Assembly (NCBI GenBank): GCA_041855385.1
Contig: JBHAEC010000028.1
Span: 1-64,000, forward strand
Source of the DNA: JBHAEC01 sp041855385
Lineage (GTDB): Bacteria > Bacillota > Negativicutes > Veillonellales > Veillonellaceae
Reading direction: 5' to 3'
DNA: 64,000 nt
Shown: piece by piece, positions 19,131 to 27,852 of the stretch
How positions within the stretch are numbered: the stretch's first letter is position 1
How the letters are laid out: the number at the start of each line of letters is the position of its first letter
Position numbers and translations under genes: made by a program
Notes under the pieces: generated by a model
The model's database searches: none
Seen by the model: only the letters and a program-made list of their open reading frames with translations
Told to the model about the DNA's origin: nothing

Positions 19131-19391
19131 TTAAACAAGAGATATAAGGTCTTTTTGGATATTTTCGAGCCACATTTTTTGCTCTTCTTCGGAAAGGATT
19201 TCCACTTCGCAATCCAAGTGAGCCAACACGCGCTTGGCCAGTTCGACGGTATCCCCAGTAGATCGCAACATGATAATATTATCGGTTGCCTCTATCGTTG
19301 TCATAACACCCAAATATTCGTACCCTTCTATAATTCGATTAACATAATTGGTATTTGCGGGAGATACTTTAAAAAATAATATGTCCCCCAT
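19131..19391 (-). CDS. Small conserved protein, DUF4911-like
   Basis: 86 residues, soluble, no membrane segment. It opens with a beta-strand-rich MGDILFFKVSPANTNYVN and continues with a pattern of two alpha-beta units (ATDNIIMLRSTGDTVELAKRVLAHL), an ACT- or ferredoxin-like arrangement by eye. I recall small DUF4911 proteins at this position in related genomes, but could not check the match. Its ATG overlaps the trhP stop codon (TAATG), so it is the last gene of the alaS-to-trhP run. Function unknown. Confidence 0.7.
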   Translation of the reverse strand: MGDILFFKVSPANTNYVNRIIEGYEYLGVMTTIEATDNIIMLRSTGDTVELAKRVLAHLDCEVEILSEEEQKMWLENIQKDLISLV

Positions 19392-20617
19392 TATGCCTTA
19401 CACTCTCTGCGCATCATGGAATAGGGTTCTAGAGGCGTATCAATGTACAGGTGCACTTTCATTTGTGCATGCGGTGCCACCGATATTTCATTTCCTTCTT
19501 CATCTGTCATTTTCGTAATAATATGTTTAACAAGCGCCCCTTTAGGCTGACAAAATTCTACCTCATCTCCCACTTTGAAATTATTACGTTGCTCTAAAAA
19601 ACAAATACCCTTTTCTCTGTCATAGCCTTCCACAAGTCCTATAAAGTCATGTGTTTGAGTATTGCTGGACTGTCCGTAGTTTTGTCCTTCTTCTGTGGGC
19701 TTAGAAACAGAAAAGCCATCCGTATATGGACGATGAGAAATTTTCTCAAGCTCCTCCATCCATTCAGCCCGCACATAAAAGGATTCCCCTTCTGCCAAAT
19801 AGGCATCAATAGCTTCTCTATATACTTTAGTAACCGTAGCCACATAATGTACGCTTTTCATGCGCCCTTCAATTTTTAGGCTGTCCACGCCACTTTCAAA
19901 AAGTTGCGGGATAAAGGGCAACAAGCAAAGATCTTTGGAATTAAAAATGTAAGTCCCCCGTTCATCCTCCTCAATAGGATAGTATTCTCCCGGCCTTGTA
20001 GACTCCACCAAAGAATACTTCCATCGGCAAGCCTGTGCACATTGTCCGCGATTGGCATCTCTTGTGGTAGTGAAATAATTACTCAATAAACAGCGTCCCG
20101 AATAGGATATACACATAGCCCCATGAACAAAGGCTTCAATCTCAATATCAGCCTTTTCTTTCATCTCTTTAATATCAGCCAGGCTTACTTCTCTGGCAAC
20201 TACCACACGGGCAGCTCCCTGGTCCTTCCAAAATTCTGTAGTTAAGTAGTTTGTGGTATTAGCTTGTGTACTGATATGAAGTTCCAGCTTAGGAGCCACT
20301 TTTTTTGCCAAGTGGAAAATTCCTAAATCAGCCACAATGATAGCATCCACATGGATACTCTCCAAAAACTTTAAATATTCCTCCAAATTAACCAAGTCTT
20401 CATTGTGAGGAATTATGTTGCAGGTAACATAAATCTTCTTTCCCCTGCTATGAACAAACTCTACTGCCTTTTTAAGTTCCTCATTTGTAAAATTTGCGCT
20501 GTTTGCACGCAACCCAAAAGCTTGTCCGGCGCAATACACCGCATCAGCCCCATATCGAATGGCCATCTCCAGCTTATCCATATTGCCCGCCGGGGACAAT
20601 AACTCTATCTTTCTCAT
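19391..20617 (-). CDS. trhP: U32 family tRNA hydroxylation protein
   Basis: 408 residues. U32 signature EAFVHGAMCISYSGRC, cysteine cluster NRGQCAQACRWKY and a C-terminal beta-barrel (VEGYDREKGICFLEQRNNFKVGDEVEFCQPKG). Bacillus YrrN/YrrO (TrhP1/TrhP2) of this family make 5-hydroxyuridine at tRNA position 34 from prephenate-linked chemistry. The gene sits directly after the trmR homolog, whose product methylates that hydroxyl, as in Bacillus. Only one TrhP-type copy is present here, closest to the longer TrhP2 type. Confidence 0.88.
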   Translation of the reverse strand: MRKIELLSPAGNMDKLEMAIRYGADAVYCAGQAFGLRANSANFTNEELKKAVEFVHSRGKKIYVTCNIIPHNEDLVNLEEYLKFLESIHVDAIIVADLGIFHLAKKVAPKLELHISTQANTTNYLTTEFWKDQGAARVVVAREVSLADIKEMKEKADIEIEAFVHGAMCISYSGRCLLSNYFTTTRDANRGQCAQACRWKYSLVESTRPGEYYPIEEDERGTYIFNSKDLCLLPFIPQLFESGVDSLKIEGRMKSVHYVATVTKVYREAIDAYLAEGESFYVRAEWMEELEKISHRPYTDGFSVSKPTEEGQNYGQSSNTQTHDFIGLVEGYDREKGICFLEQRNNFKVGDEVEFCQPKGALVKHIITKMTDEEGNEISVAPHAQMKVHLYIDTPLEPYSMMRRECKA

Positions 20618-20618
20618 A

Positions 20619-21317
20619 CTAACCCTTCTGTTTCCCTTTCCATATACTTATACTCATACCATCACCTAACGGTTCAATCGTCGTTTTAAAATTCGCTTCT
20701 TCTTCAATAAAAGATAAAAACTCTCTCAATCTTTTTACAATGGTTTTAAATCGGTTCGGACAAGGCACCCCTCCCCGGACATAGCCTCTGAAAAGAACAT
20801 TATCAGCCAGAATAACCGATCCGGGTCTTAAAAAAGGCAAAGCCGCTTGTAATTGCCGAAGATACTGTCCCTTGGGACCATCAAGAAAGACCAAATCAAA
20901 AGGGGTGCCTTTACCCTCCTTTTTCTCCCGGCCACAATAAAATAAATCCTCATCCGGCAAATCTCCTCTTTCCTGAAGTTTCTCCAATATAGACTGCGCA
21001 TCACCTTTATAAAGGCGAATTCGTCCTCCATATTCACTTTGCTGAATGAATTTTTTTGCCTTTTCAATTCGTTTCTCATCAATCTCCAGCGAAGAAACCG
21101 TTCCCCCTTCCCCTACAGCTTCAGCCAACAACAATGTAGAGTAACCGATAGCCGTACCTATTTCGAGGACGGAAGAAGGATTAAACTTTTTCAAGAGATT
21201 CATAAAAAGCGGAACTTCTTCTTTTCTTAAAATAGGAACTTCATTTTTTTCTGCATATTCGCGTTGCAAATAAGCAATCTGTTCCTTTGTTTTCCAATAC
21301 TGCCTATTCTTTTCCAT
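20619..21317 (-). CDS. trmR: SAM-dependent O-methyltransferase, TrmR type
   Basis: 232 residues. Class I methyltransferase: motif I VLEIGTAIGYSTLLLAEA, then SLEIDEKRIEKAKKF, and FDLVFLDGPKG with the metal-binding Asp of the family 3 O-methyltransferase group. Bacillus YrrM (TrmR) converts 5-hydroxyuridine34 to 5-methoxyuridine in tRNA. It overlaps mltG by 14 bases and precedes trhP by one base, so the pair likely makes the wobble modification. Confidence 0.9.
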   Translation of the reverse strand: MEKNRQYWKTKEQIAYLQREYAEKNEVPILRKEEVPLFMNLLKKFNPSSVLEIGTAIGYSTLLLAEAVGEGGTVSSLEIDEKRIEKAKKFIQQSEYGGRIRLYKGDAQSILEKLQERGDLPDEDLFYCGREKKEGKGTPFDLVFLDGPKGQYLRQLQAALPFLRPGSVILADNVLFRGYVRGGVPCPNRFKTIVKRLREFLSFIEEEANFKTTIEPLGDGMSISIWKGKQKG

Positions 21318-22311
21318 AAATTGCTTCCACTATCGCCAGATGCTCTTCATAGGTTTTTGTAAAATGATGTTTTCCCTTCTTATCTGCCACAAAGAATACA
21401 TATTCCGTAGGGGGGGCTTCCAAGACGGCTTTCATTGAAGCCAAACCGGGATTTGCAATAGGCCCCGGCGGTAAGCCGGCATGTAAGTAGGTATTATAAG
21501 GAGAGCTGATTTCCGTATCTGCAATGGACAATCGCGGCTTTGCATAGCCCAAAATATACTGAATGCTGGCACAGGATTGAAGTGGCATACTCATGGATAG
21601 CCGTTTCTTAAATACCGCAGCTATAATGGGACGATCCTCATCCACTAGAGCTTCTTTTTCTACCAAAGATGCAAGCGTTAAGAATTCATAAATTGTCATT
21701 TTTTGTGCTTCGATTTGCCTTCTCATCTCCGGCGTAATTCTCCGGTTCATCTCCTCAGCCATTCGCTTTAATATATCATCCGCTGTAACATTAGGCATAA
21801 ATTCATAAGTGCTGGGAAATAAAAACCCCTCTGTTCGATATGTTACGGGACTGGCCCCATACATATACATATAAGGGGTAAAAGAAGTTGCCGGGTCAAG
21901 AAACGCCTCTGAAGACATAATGTTTTTCTCTTCCAGTAACCTAGCAATTTCCTTAACCGTAAATCCCTCGGGAATGGTTATTTTCAGCGTTTTCACATCC
22001 CCTCTTTGCAAGAGGGCAATCACATCTTTCATAGTTAAGTCACTGCTGATTTCGTAATATCCTTTTTGTAACTTATCCATTTTCCCTGTAAGATACAAGG
22101 CGATCTTAAAGGCATTATCCGATGGAATAAGTCCCTTTTCAGCCAATAAAACACCTATCTCACTGCCTGTCATATTGTCATCTATAATAATAGTTTCTGT
22201 GCGTGCGGTCTTTTCAATCAAAGAAGGGCGGTAGAAAGAATATCCCCCCCACGCGACTGCCAAGACCAAAACAATTGCCACAACTAATGAAATACCGATT
22301 TTTTTTATCAG
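21304..22311 (-). CDS. mltG: Endolytic murein transglycosylase MltG (probable CTG start)
   Basis: 335 residues from CTG at 22309-22311, 8 bases after AAGGAGG. An in-frame ATG at 22341 is part of the predicted -10 box (TATAATG) and lies upstream of the ribosome site, so it is unlikely to be used. One N-terminal membrane segment (GISLVVAIVLVLAVAWGGY), a LysM-like region, then the YceG domain with EGFLFPSTYEF and the catalytic LASLVEKEA glutamate. MltG cuts nascent glycan strands at the inner membrane and sets strand length. Confidence 0.93.
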   Translation of the reverse strand: MIKKIGISLVVAIVLVLAVAWGGYSFYRPSLIEKTARTETIIIDDNMTGSEIGVLLAEKGLIPSDNAFKIALYLTGKMDKLQKGYYEISSDLTMKDVIALLQRGDVKTLKITIPEGFTVKEIARLLEEKNIMSSEAFLDPATSFTPYMYMYGASPVTYRTEGFLFPSTYEFMPNVTADDILKRMAEEMNRRITPEMRRQIEAQKMTIYEFLTLASLVEKEALVDEDRPIIAAVFKKRLSMSMPLQSCASIQYILGYAKPRLSIADTEISSPYNTYLHAGLPPGPIANPGLASMKAVLEAPPTEYVFFVADKKGKHHFTKTYEEHLAIVEAIYGKE

Positions 22312-22333
22312 AAAAAACACCTCCTTATTTGCG

Positions 22334-22341
22334 CGTTTCAT
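22334..22341 (-). promoter_or_regulatory. Candidate -10 region of mltG
   Basis: GATATAATG on the minus strand contains TATAAT ending at the apparent ATG. A TTAGGC -35 candidate stands 18 bases upstream; the -35 match is weak. Confidence 0.45.
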
Positions 22342-22376
22342 TATATCACATTTTTTAGATTTAGCCTAATGAAAGC

Positions 22377-22415
22377 AAAAAACGCTCTTCTCCATAGCGA
22401 GAAAAGAGCGTTTTT
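22377..22415 (-). terminator. Terminator between yrzB and mltG
   Basis: AAAAACGCTCTT pairs with AAGAGCGTTTTTT around a CTCGC-containing loop. It splits the alaS-yrzB part from the mltG part of the operon. Confidence 0.9.
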
Positions 22416-22437
22416 AGAAATTTTCCTATGTTAACAA

Positions 22438-22728
22438 TTATTGATCCGTTTCTTCATAAATCTTTAAAACTGCTTCAAATTCTTCATCTGTCGGCGATAC
22501 ATATTCATCTTCGCCGTCTGTCCCTTTATCGATACGGGCAATAATGACTTCCGGCTCTTCGTGGCAAGCACACCCCGGTTCGCATTCTTCCGGAGGAAGA
22601 GAAATGAGAATGGCAAAGTTCTTTCCTTCGTAAGGAATAATCACCTCTTCTTCAAAATACAGTTCATTACCTGCCTCGTCTTCAATTACCACTACAGACA
22701 CTTCCCCTTCATATCCTTGTTCAATCAT
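22438..22728 (-). CDS. yrzB: DUF1292 family protein (YrzB)
   Basis: 96 acidic residues with the strand-rich core VVVIEDEAGNELYFEEEVIIPYEGKNFAIL and a cysteine motif ECEPGCACHEE that could bind a metal. The family is of unknown function and accompanies ruvX and ireB in Firmicutes. AAGGAGG precedes the ATG; the ruvX stop codon is 3 bases upstream. Confidence 0.88.
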   Translation of the reverse strand: MIEQGYEGEVSVVVIEDEAGNELYFEEEVIIPYEGKNFAILISLPPEECEPGCACHEEPEVIIARIDKGTDGEDEYVSPTDEEFEAVLKIYEETDQ

Positions 22729-22731
22729 GGT

Positions 22732-23160
22732 TCATTCCTCCTTTTTCATATGCTGTCTTCGGTCTAAATATCCCTGTAAGATTACAACTGCCGCCATCTT
22801 ATCAATGACAGCCTTCCTTTTTTTTCGGCTCACATCTGCCTCAAGTAAAGATCGAGTAGCCATAGCCGTAGAAAGCCTCTCATCCCAGTATCTAATCGGA
22901 ATATCCACCACTTCCTTGAGTCTTTGTACGTAGGCTTCCGTCTTTTCTGCTCGTTCCCCTTTTGTGCCGTTCATATGCTTTGGCATTCCCACTACAATTT
23001 CTTCCACCTCATACTCTTGAACCAATTCCATAATTCGTTCAAAGTCTTTTGCAAGAGAAGATCGCTGAATTGTTTCTACACCTTGTGCTGTAAGGTATAG
23101 TGCATCACTACACGCCACCCCTACCGTTTTGCTGCCTACATCAAGTGCCATAATCCTCAT
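22732..23160 (-). CDS. ruvX: Holliday junction resolvase-like RNase H fold protein (YqgF/RuvX)
   Basis: 142 residues. RNase H-like fold with the first catalytic Asp in MRIMALDVGSKTVGVA, a Glu in EEIVVGMPKHMNG and a final Asp/Glu region WDERLSTAMA. Known as YrrK in Bacillus and YqgF in E. coli, with roles proposed in pre-16S rRNA maturation and in junction resolution. One base after ireB. Confidence 0.95.
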   Translation of the reverse strand: MRIMALDVGSKTVGVACSDALYLTAQGVETIQRSSLAKDFERIMELVQEYEVEEIVVGMPKHMNGTKGERAEKTEAYVQRLKEVVDIPIRYWDERLSTAMATRSLLEADVSRKKRKAVIDKMAAVVILQGYLDRRQHMKKEE

Positions 23161-23161
23161 A

Positions 23162-23422
23162 CTACAGCCCCTTTGATTTTACATATTCAAGCACCAGTTC
23201 CTCGATTAATTCATCTCTTTCCAGGCGTCTAATATTGCTTCTCGCATTATTATAACTGGTAATATATGTAGGATCCCCTGAAATCAAATATCCTACCAAC
23301 TGATTAATCGGATTATATCCTTTTTCCTTTAGAGACTGATATACATCACTTAACACGGAAGAAGCGGTCATTTCTTCCTCTTCTACCTTTTTAAACATCA
23401 TCGTTTCATCGGATACCTTCAT
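23162..23422 (-). CDS. ireB: IreB family regulatory phosphoprotein
   Basis: 86 residues from ATG at 23422, 10 bases after AGGAG; an upstream GTG is too close. N terminus VSDETMMF keeps the Thr position phosphorylated in Enterococcus IreB, and NPINQLVGYLISGDPTYITSY is highly typical of the former DUF965. In Enterococcus it is a substrate of the IreK kinase linked to cephalosporin resistance. Between alaS and ruvX as in Bacillus. Confidence 0.93.
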   Translation of the reverse strand: MKVSDETMMFKKVEEEEMTASSVLSDVYQSLKEKGYNPINQLVGYLISGDPTYITSYNNARSNIRRLERDELIEELVLEYVKSKGL

Positions 23423-23454
23423 AAGAATCACACTCCTTTTTATGAATCCTCCGC

Positions 23455-26067
23455 TTATTTATCAAAACATGCCACAGCCGCTTCTTTTCCTATCTCAAGA
23501 GCCTCTGAAAGCATATTTGCATTTTTTCCGCCTGCCTGTGCCATATCGGGGCGTCCCCCGCCATTTCCGCCGGCTGCCTGTGCCGTCAGCTTGATTATAT
23601 TTCCGCAATGTGCACCGGCCGCCACAGCATCCTTCGTAGCCATACAAACAAAGTTTACTTTATCGCCTGCCGAAGCGCCTAACAATACAACGCCCGCTTT
23701 GATTTTATCTCGCAACATATCCGCAATATCGCGAAGTTCTTCCATATCCTTCGCTTCTACTTCACTCGCTACGATATGATATCCTTTAACCTCTGCCATC
23801 TTTTCTAAAATGCTGTCTACACTGCCTTTAGCAGCTTCTTTTCTCAGCTCCGCCAGTTCCTGTTCAAGTGCTTTATACTCTTTTAGAACTTGTTCCAAAC
23901 GGGATAAAATGTCATGAGGCTTCGTCTTTAGCAGATGCGCTACTTCATTTAATTCTCTCCTATCTGTTTCGGCTGCGGCCAAGGCTTCTTCTCCGGTAAT
24001 CGCCTCTATACGCCGAATGCCTGAACCGATCCCTGATTCCGTCAATAGTCGGAAAGACCCTATTTCAGCCGTATTTTTCACGTGCGTACCGCCACAAAGT
24101 TCACAGCTAAAGCCCGGAACGGAAACAACGCGCACCATATCTCCATATTTTTCACCAAATAGAGCCATAGCTCCTTCTTCTTTAGCTTGAGCCATGGACA
24201 TTTCTCCGATGCGCAAATTCGTTGCCTTAAAAATTTCTTCATTTACTAAGCGACTTACTTTGTCCAGCTCCTCCTGCGTCATAGCCGAAAAATGGGTAAA
24301 GTCAAATCGAAGCTTTTCCGGCATAACCAAGGATCCGGCTTGCGTAACATGATCTCCTAACACCGCTCTGAGTGCCGCATGCAGAAGATGGGTTGCCGTA
24401 TGGTTTTTTGCCATAATTGCCCGACGCTTCTTGTCTACCTCAAATCTCAGCAGATCGCCCGTCTGTATGCGACCTTCTACAACGACACCGATATGATAAA
24501 CCGTGCCTTCCGGCAACTTCTTCGTATCAAATATTTCAACTTTTCCCAGCGGGCCATACATAAAGCCAATATCGCCCAGTTGTCCACCACCTTCAGCATG
24601 GAAAGGCGTTTTTTCTACGATAACGACAACTTCATCTCCGTCCTCTGCTTCAGGAACAGAAACACCTTTTTTACCTATGAGAAGCAAGGATGAACTTTCA
24701 CATTCCTCATCTGCTAAAAGCACAGAATCGGATAAATGCGTTATATCCGGAACCATTATCTTTGCATCTAGCTCTTCCCTCGCTTCCCGTGCTCTCGTCC
24801 TCTGTTCTTCCATGGCTTTTTCAAAGCCCTTCATATCAAGGGTAAGCCCGCTTTCTTGAGCAATTTCTTCCGTTAATTCCCACGGAAATCCATAGGTATC
24901 ATAAAGCTTAAACACTTCCGTACCCGGAATTCGGTTTACTCCTTTATCTTTTACCTCTCGAATCAATTCACGAAGTAACTCCAGCCCCTGAGCCAAGGTT
25001 TGATTAAAGCGTTCTTCCTCATTCTGAACAACTTTTTTTATAAATCCTTGTTTCTCTGCCAGATCCGTTAATCCTTCACCCAGAATATCTACTACTACTT
25101 CCACCAAATCGCAAAGGAAAATGCCTTCAATCCCCAATAGGCGACCGTGCCTAACCGCTCGGCGAAGCAGGCGACGAAGAACATAGCCCCGACCTTCATT
25201 AGACGGCAATACGCCGTCACCGATCATGACCGTAATAGCACGGGTGTGGTCCGCAATTACCTTCAAAGAAACATCTTTTTCTTCTGATTCATGATATCCT
25301 ACCTTCGCCAACTCCATCGTCTTTTCGATAATGGGAAATAACAAATCCGTCTCAAAATTTGTTTCTTTGTTCTGTAAAACCGATGCCAAGCGCTCCAGAC
25401 CCGCACCTGTATCAATATTCTTTTTTGCCAAAGGAACATATTCACCCGATTGTGTTTTATCAAACTGCGTAAATACGAGATTCCAAATTTCTAAATAGCG
25501 ATCGCAGTCGCAACCGGGAGCACACGTAGGAGATCCGCAACCTCTCTTTTCGCCGAGGTCGTAAAATATCTCACTGTCGGGACCGCAAGGACCTTCTCCT
25601 ATCTCCCAAAAATTATCTTCTAAACGGGAAATTCGGTCTTCATCAAGACCTATCTCATCCTTCCAAATAGTATAGGCTTCATCATCTTCCGGATAAACGG
25701 TTACATATAGGCGATCTTTATCGAGTTTAATCACTTCTGTCAAAAACTCCCATGCCCAATGAATGGCCTCTTTTTTAAAATAGTCTCCGAAAGAAAAATT
25801 CCCCAACATTTCAAAAAAAGTATGGTGCCGTGCCGTCCGTCCCACATTCTCCACATCGCCGGTGCGAATACACTTTTGACATGTTGCAATTCTGGGTTTT
25901 GGCGGTACAAGCTTTCCGGTAAAGAAAGGCTTTAAAGGAGCCATTCCCGCACCAATCAACAATAATGAAGGGTCATTATCGGGAATAAGGGGATAACTTT
26001 GCTGAATTAAGTGATCTTTATCTTGAAAAAACTGCAAATATGCCGCTCTGAGCTCATTGCCTTTCAT
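23455..26067 (-). CDS. alaS: Alanine-tRNA ligase
   Basis: 870 residues, full length. Class II core at the N terminus (RHHTFFEMLGNFSFGDYFKK), an insertion CGSPTCAPGCDCDRY, editing domain with zinc ligands in NHTATHLLHAAL and CELCGGTHV, and a C-terminal coiled coil plus C-Ala domain ending in a glycine-rich GGRPDMAQAGG. It charges tRNA-Ala and edits Ser/Gly. First gene of the operon alaS-ireB-ruvX-yrzB. Confidence 0.98.
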   Translation of the reverse strand: MKGNELRAAYLQFFQDKDHLIQQSYPLIPDNDPSLLLIGAGMAPLKPFFTGKLVPPKPRIATCQKCIRTGDVENVGRTARHHTFFEMLGNFSFGDYFKKEAIHWAWEFLTEVIKLDKDRLYVTVYPEDDEAYTIWKDEIGLDEDRISRLEDNFWEIGEGPCGPDSEIFYDLGEKRGCGSPTCAPGCDCDRYLEIWNLVFTQFDKTQSGEYVPLAKKNIDTGAGLERLASVLQNKETNFETDLLFPIIEKTMELAKVGYHESEEKDVSLKVIADHTRAITVMIGDGVLPSNEGRGYVLRRLLRRAVRHGRLLGIEGIFLCDLVEVVVDILGEGLTDLAEKQGFIKKVVQNEEERFNQTLAQGLELLRELIREVKDKGVNRIPGTEVFKLYDTYGFPWELTEEIAQESGLTLDMKGFEKAMEEQRTRAREAREELDAKIMVPDITHLSDSVLLADEECESSSLLLIGKKGVSVPEAEDGDEVVVIVEKTPFHAEGGGQLGDIGFMYGPLGKVEIFDTKKLPEGTVYHIGVVVEGRIQTGDLLRFEVDKKRRAIMAKNHTATHLLHAALRAVLGDHVTQAGSLVMPEKLRFDFTHFSAMTQEELDKVSRLVNEEIFKATNLRIGEMSMAQAKEEGAMALFGEKYGDMVRVVSVPGFSCELCGGTHVKNTAEIGSFRLLTESGIGSGIRRIEAITGEEALAAAETDRRELNEVAHLLKTKPHDILSRLEQVLKEYKALEQELAELRKEAAKGSVDSILEKMAEVKGYHIVASEVEAKDMEELRDIADMLRDKIKAGVVLLGASAGDKVNFVCMATKDAVAAGAHCGNIIKLTAQAAGGNGGGRPDMAQAGGKNANMLSEALEIGKEAAVACFDK

Positions 26068-26101
26068 GTAAAATCAATCCTTTCGTAATTAGATACATAA
26101 A

Positions 26102-26131
26102 ATTATATACCACATCTCACCTTTATATCAA
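26102..26131 (-). promoter_or_regulatory. Promoter of alaS
   Basis: TTGATA (26126-26131), 18-base spacer, TATAAT (26102-26107) on the minus strand. No T-box motif is seen in the short leader that follows. Confidence 0.78.
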
Positions 26132-26154
26132 TATGAAGCAGGTTTACAAGCCCT

Positions 26155-26928
26155 CTAATAGGCTTCCGGCCGTCTATCAGCCCACACCGCCATCCTGGAC
26201 CTTACCGTTTCCAAAATCTTTTCTGAATACTCAACGTAGACAATTTCTTCATTTCTGCCCCCTCTCGCCAACACCTCTCCATCGGGGGATATAAAGAGGG
26301 AATTTCCGCAAAATACATTGCCCTTGTATTCACCTACACCATTAACGGCACATATATACACCTGATTTTCCATTGCCCTTGCCTGGTTCAAAGCCAGCCA
26401 TGCCGACTCTCTCGCTTCCGGCCATTGAGCAGGAACCAAAATCAACCTCGCTCCGTCCATCGTCAGCGCCCGGTAAAGTTCAGGAAATCGCAAATCGTAA
26501 CATATACTAAGTCCTACGCATACTTCATCAACCCCTGCCACCTTTCGCTCAAATCCTCCGGAAAAGTAATGAGGTTCATTGAGAAGACTAAAAATATGCA
26601 GTTTATCATAAGTCGCCGTAATACCGCTATGAGGAGAAAATAAAAATGATCGGTTATAAATTTTTCCTCCCTCTTTATAAGGAAGGGACCCCGGTAACAA
26701 ATACACGCTCTTTTCCTCTGCGAAGGCCTGTAGGCGCTTAACCAATTCACTTTCCATAGTCACCGCATTCTCTTCCAAATTCCTAAATCCGTATCCCACC
26801 GTCCACAGCTCGGGAAGTACCAAGAGAGAAGCTTGTTCTGCCGCTTCTTCCAAGAGTAAAAATCCTCTTTTTACATTATCTTCATAGGCATATGCTTTTG
26901 TTTCCATCTGAATCATTGCAATTTTCAT
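26155..26928 (-). CDS. Carbon-nitrogen hydrolase (nitrilase superfamily)
   Basis: 257 residues. The Glu-Lys-Cys triad of the superfamily is visible: the Glu in LLVLPELW, the Lys in YDKLHIF and the nucleophile Cys in GLSICYDLRFPELYR. Closest in pattern to omega-amidase/YafV-like deaminated-glutathione or ketoglutaramate amidases, which detoxify or salvage amides; substrate is not determinable here. It has its own promoter with an extended -10 (TGCTATAAT on the minus strand near 26973). Cytoplasmic. Confidence 0.88.
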   Translation of the reverse strand: MKIAMIQMETKAYAYEDNVKRGFLLLEEAAEQASLLVLPELWTVGYGFRNLEENAVTMESELVKRLQAFAEEKSVYLLPGSLPYKEGGKIYNRSFLFSPHSGITATYDKLHIFSLLNEPHYFSGGFERKVAGVDEVCVGLSICYDLRFPELYRALTMDGARLILVPAQWPEARESAWLALNQARAMENQVYICAVNGVGEYKGNVFCGNSLFISPDGEVLARGGRNEEIVYVEYSEKILETVRSRMAVWADRRPEAY

Positions 26929-27036
26929 GATTGTTCCCTCTACCTCGATATCTTATCGTCCGTTATTCATTATAGCACGATTTCATATTATGTTAGCAAA
27001 GAATTTCCTTCCCATGAATCTATACGTTTTCAAATT

Positions 27037-27060
27037 AAAAAGGAGGCCTAAGCCTCCCTT
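27037..27060 (-). terminator. Terminator after the NlpC/P60 gene
   Basis: GGAGGCTTAGGCCTCC folds on the minus strand and is followed by TTTTTAATTTG, immediately after the stop codon. Confidence 0.85.
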
Positions 27061-27062
27061 TA

Positions 27063-27749
27063 TTACAGTACTCGTTTTGCTCCGATATAACGGCTTCCCC
27101 AATAATCATCGTGGAGGCTGCGAACCACAACACCACTACTACTGGTAGCACTAATAAACTCGTTATTACCTAAATAAATTCCCGAATGAGAAACCCCATC
27201 CGTATAGGTTTCGAAAAACACCAAATCACCGGGTTGTAAATTGTTCTTAGAAATGGATTTTCCCACGCTGTATTGTGAGTCCGCCGCACGGGGGAGAACC
27301 ACGCCGATATGGGAATATACATAGCGGACATATCCGGAACAGTCAAAACCGCTTGGTGTCGTACCCCCAAAAACATAAGGTACGCCTTGATATTGATGTG
27401 CCGTAGCGATAAGCCGTCTAACTTTAGATGTAGACGCTTCTCCTCGACTCACCTGCGCCTCACGAGCGGGCATGTCCTTGCCTAGCAAGGCACGATATGT
27501 AGTGGGACCGACAATGCCATCCACTTCAAGACCTTTTTTCGCTTGAAAAAGTCGAACTGCCTTGTCCGTACCACTACCAAAAACTCCGTCTGCTTCAATC
27601 TTGTAGCCTTTATTCTTTAATCCACTTTGAATCTTCTTTACTTCCGCTCCTTCATCTCCTTGTCTAAAAGAAGCACTTACCAGCATAAATGCACAAGCAA
27701 ATATACAACTTAACGTCATCATTCTCGTTTTCTTGTGTTCAAAAAACAT
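27063..27749 (-). CDS. Secreted NlpC/P60 peptidase with peptidoglycan-binding domain
   Basis: 228 residues from ATG at 27749 behind AAAGGA. Signal peptide or anchor (TRMMTLSCIFACAFMLVSAS, about 8-27), a PG_binding_1 domain (about 32-88, GVFGSGTDKAVRLFQAKKGL and DGIVGPTTYRALLG), a short linker, then NlpC/P60 with catalytic Cys in PSGFDCSGYVRYV and His in VSHSGIYLG. Such enzymes cut D-Glu-diamino acid bonds in cell-wall peptides during growth or division. Monocistronic by context. Confidence 0.93.
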   Translation of the reverse strand: MFFEHKKTRMMTLSCIFACAFMLVSASFRQGDEGAEVKKIQSGLKNKGYKIEADGVFGSGTDKAVRLFQAKKGLEVDGIVGPTTYRALLGKDMPAREAQVSRGEASTSKVRRLIATAHQYQGVPYVFGGTTPSGFDCSGYVRYVYSHIGVVLPRAADSQYSVGKSISKNNLQPGDLVFFETYTDGVSHSGIYLGNNEFISATSSSGVVVRSLHDDYWGSRYIGAKRVL

Positions 27750-27852
27750 AAATAATCCTTTCTGTAAAACAACCATTCCGTTTTATTTATGGTTCCCTAA
27801 CAAATAGTAACGTTCCCTTATACGTTTACCCTTACTTGTTCCCTGTATTATG

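Noticed and set aside
18922..19212. 96-codon minus-strand frame before thrS
   Set aside because: It runs from the DUF4911-like gene in another frame through the thrS promoter and T-box stem I.
27777..27852. Three GGGAAC words upstream of the NlpC gene
   Set aside because: Spacing is irregular and the word is short; not enough for a repeat or operator claim.
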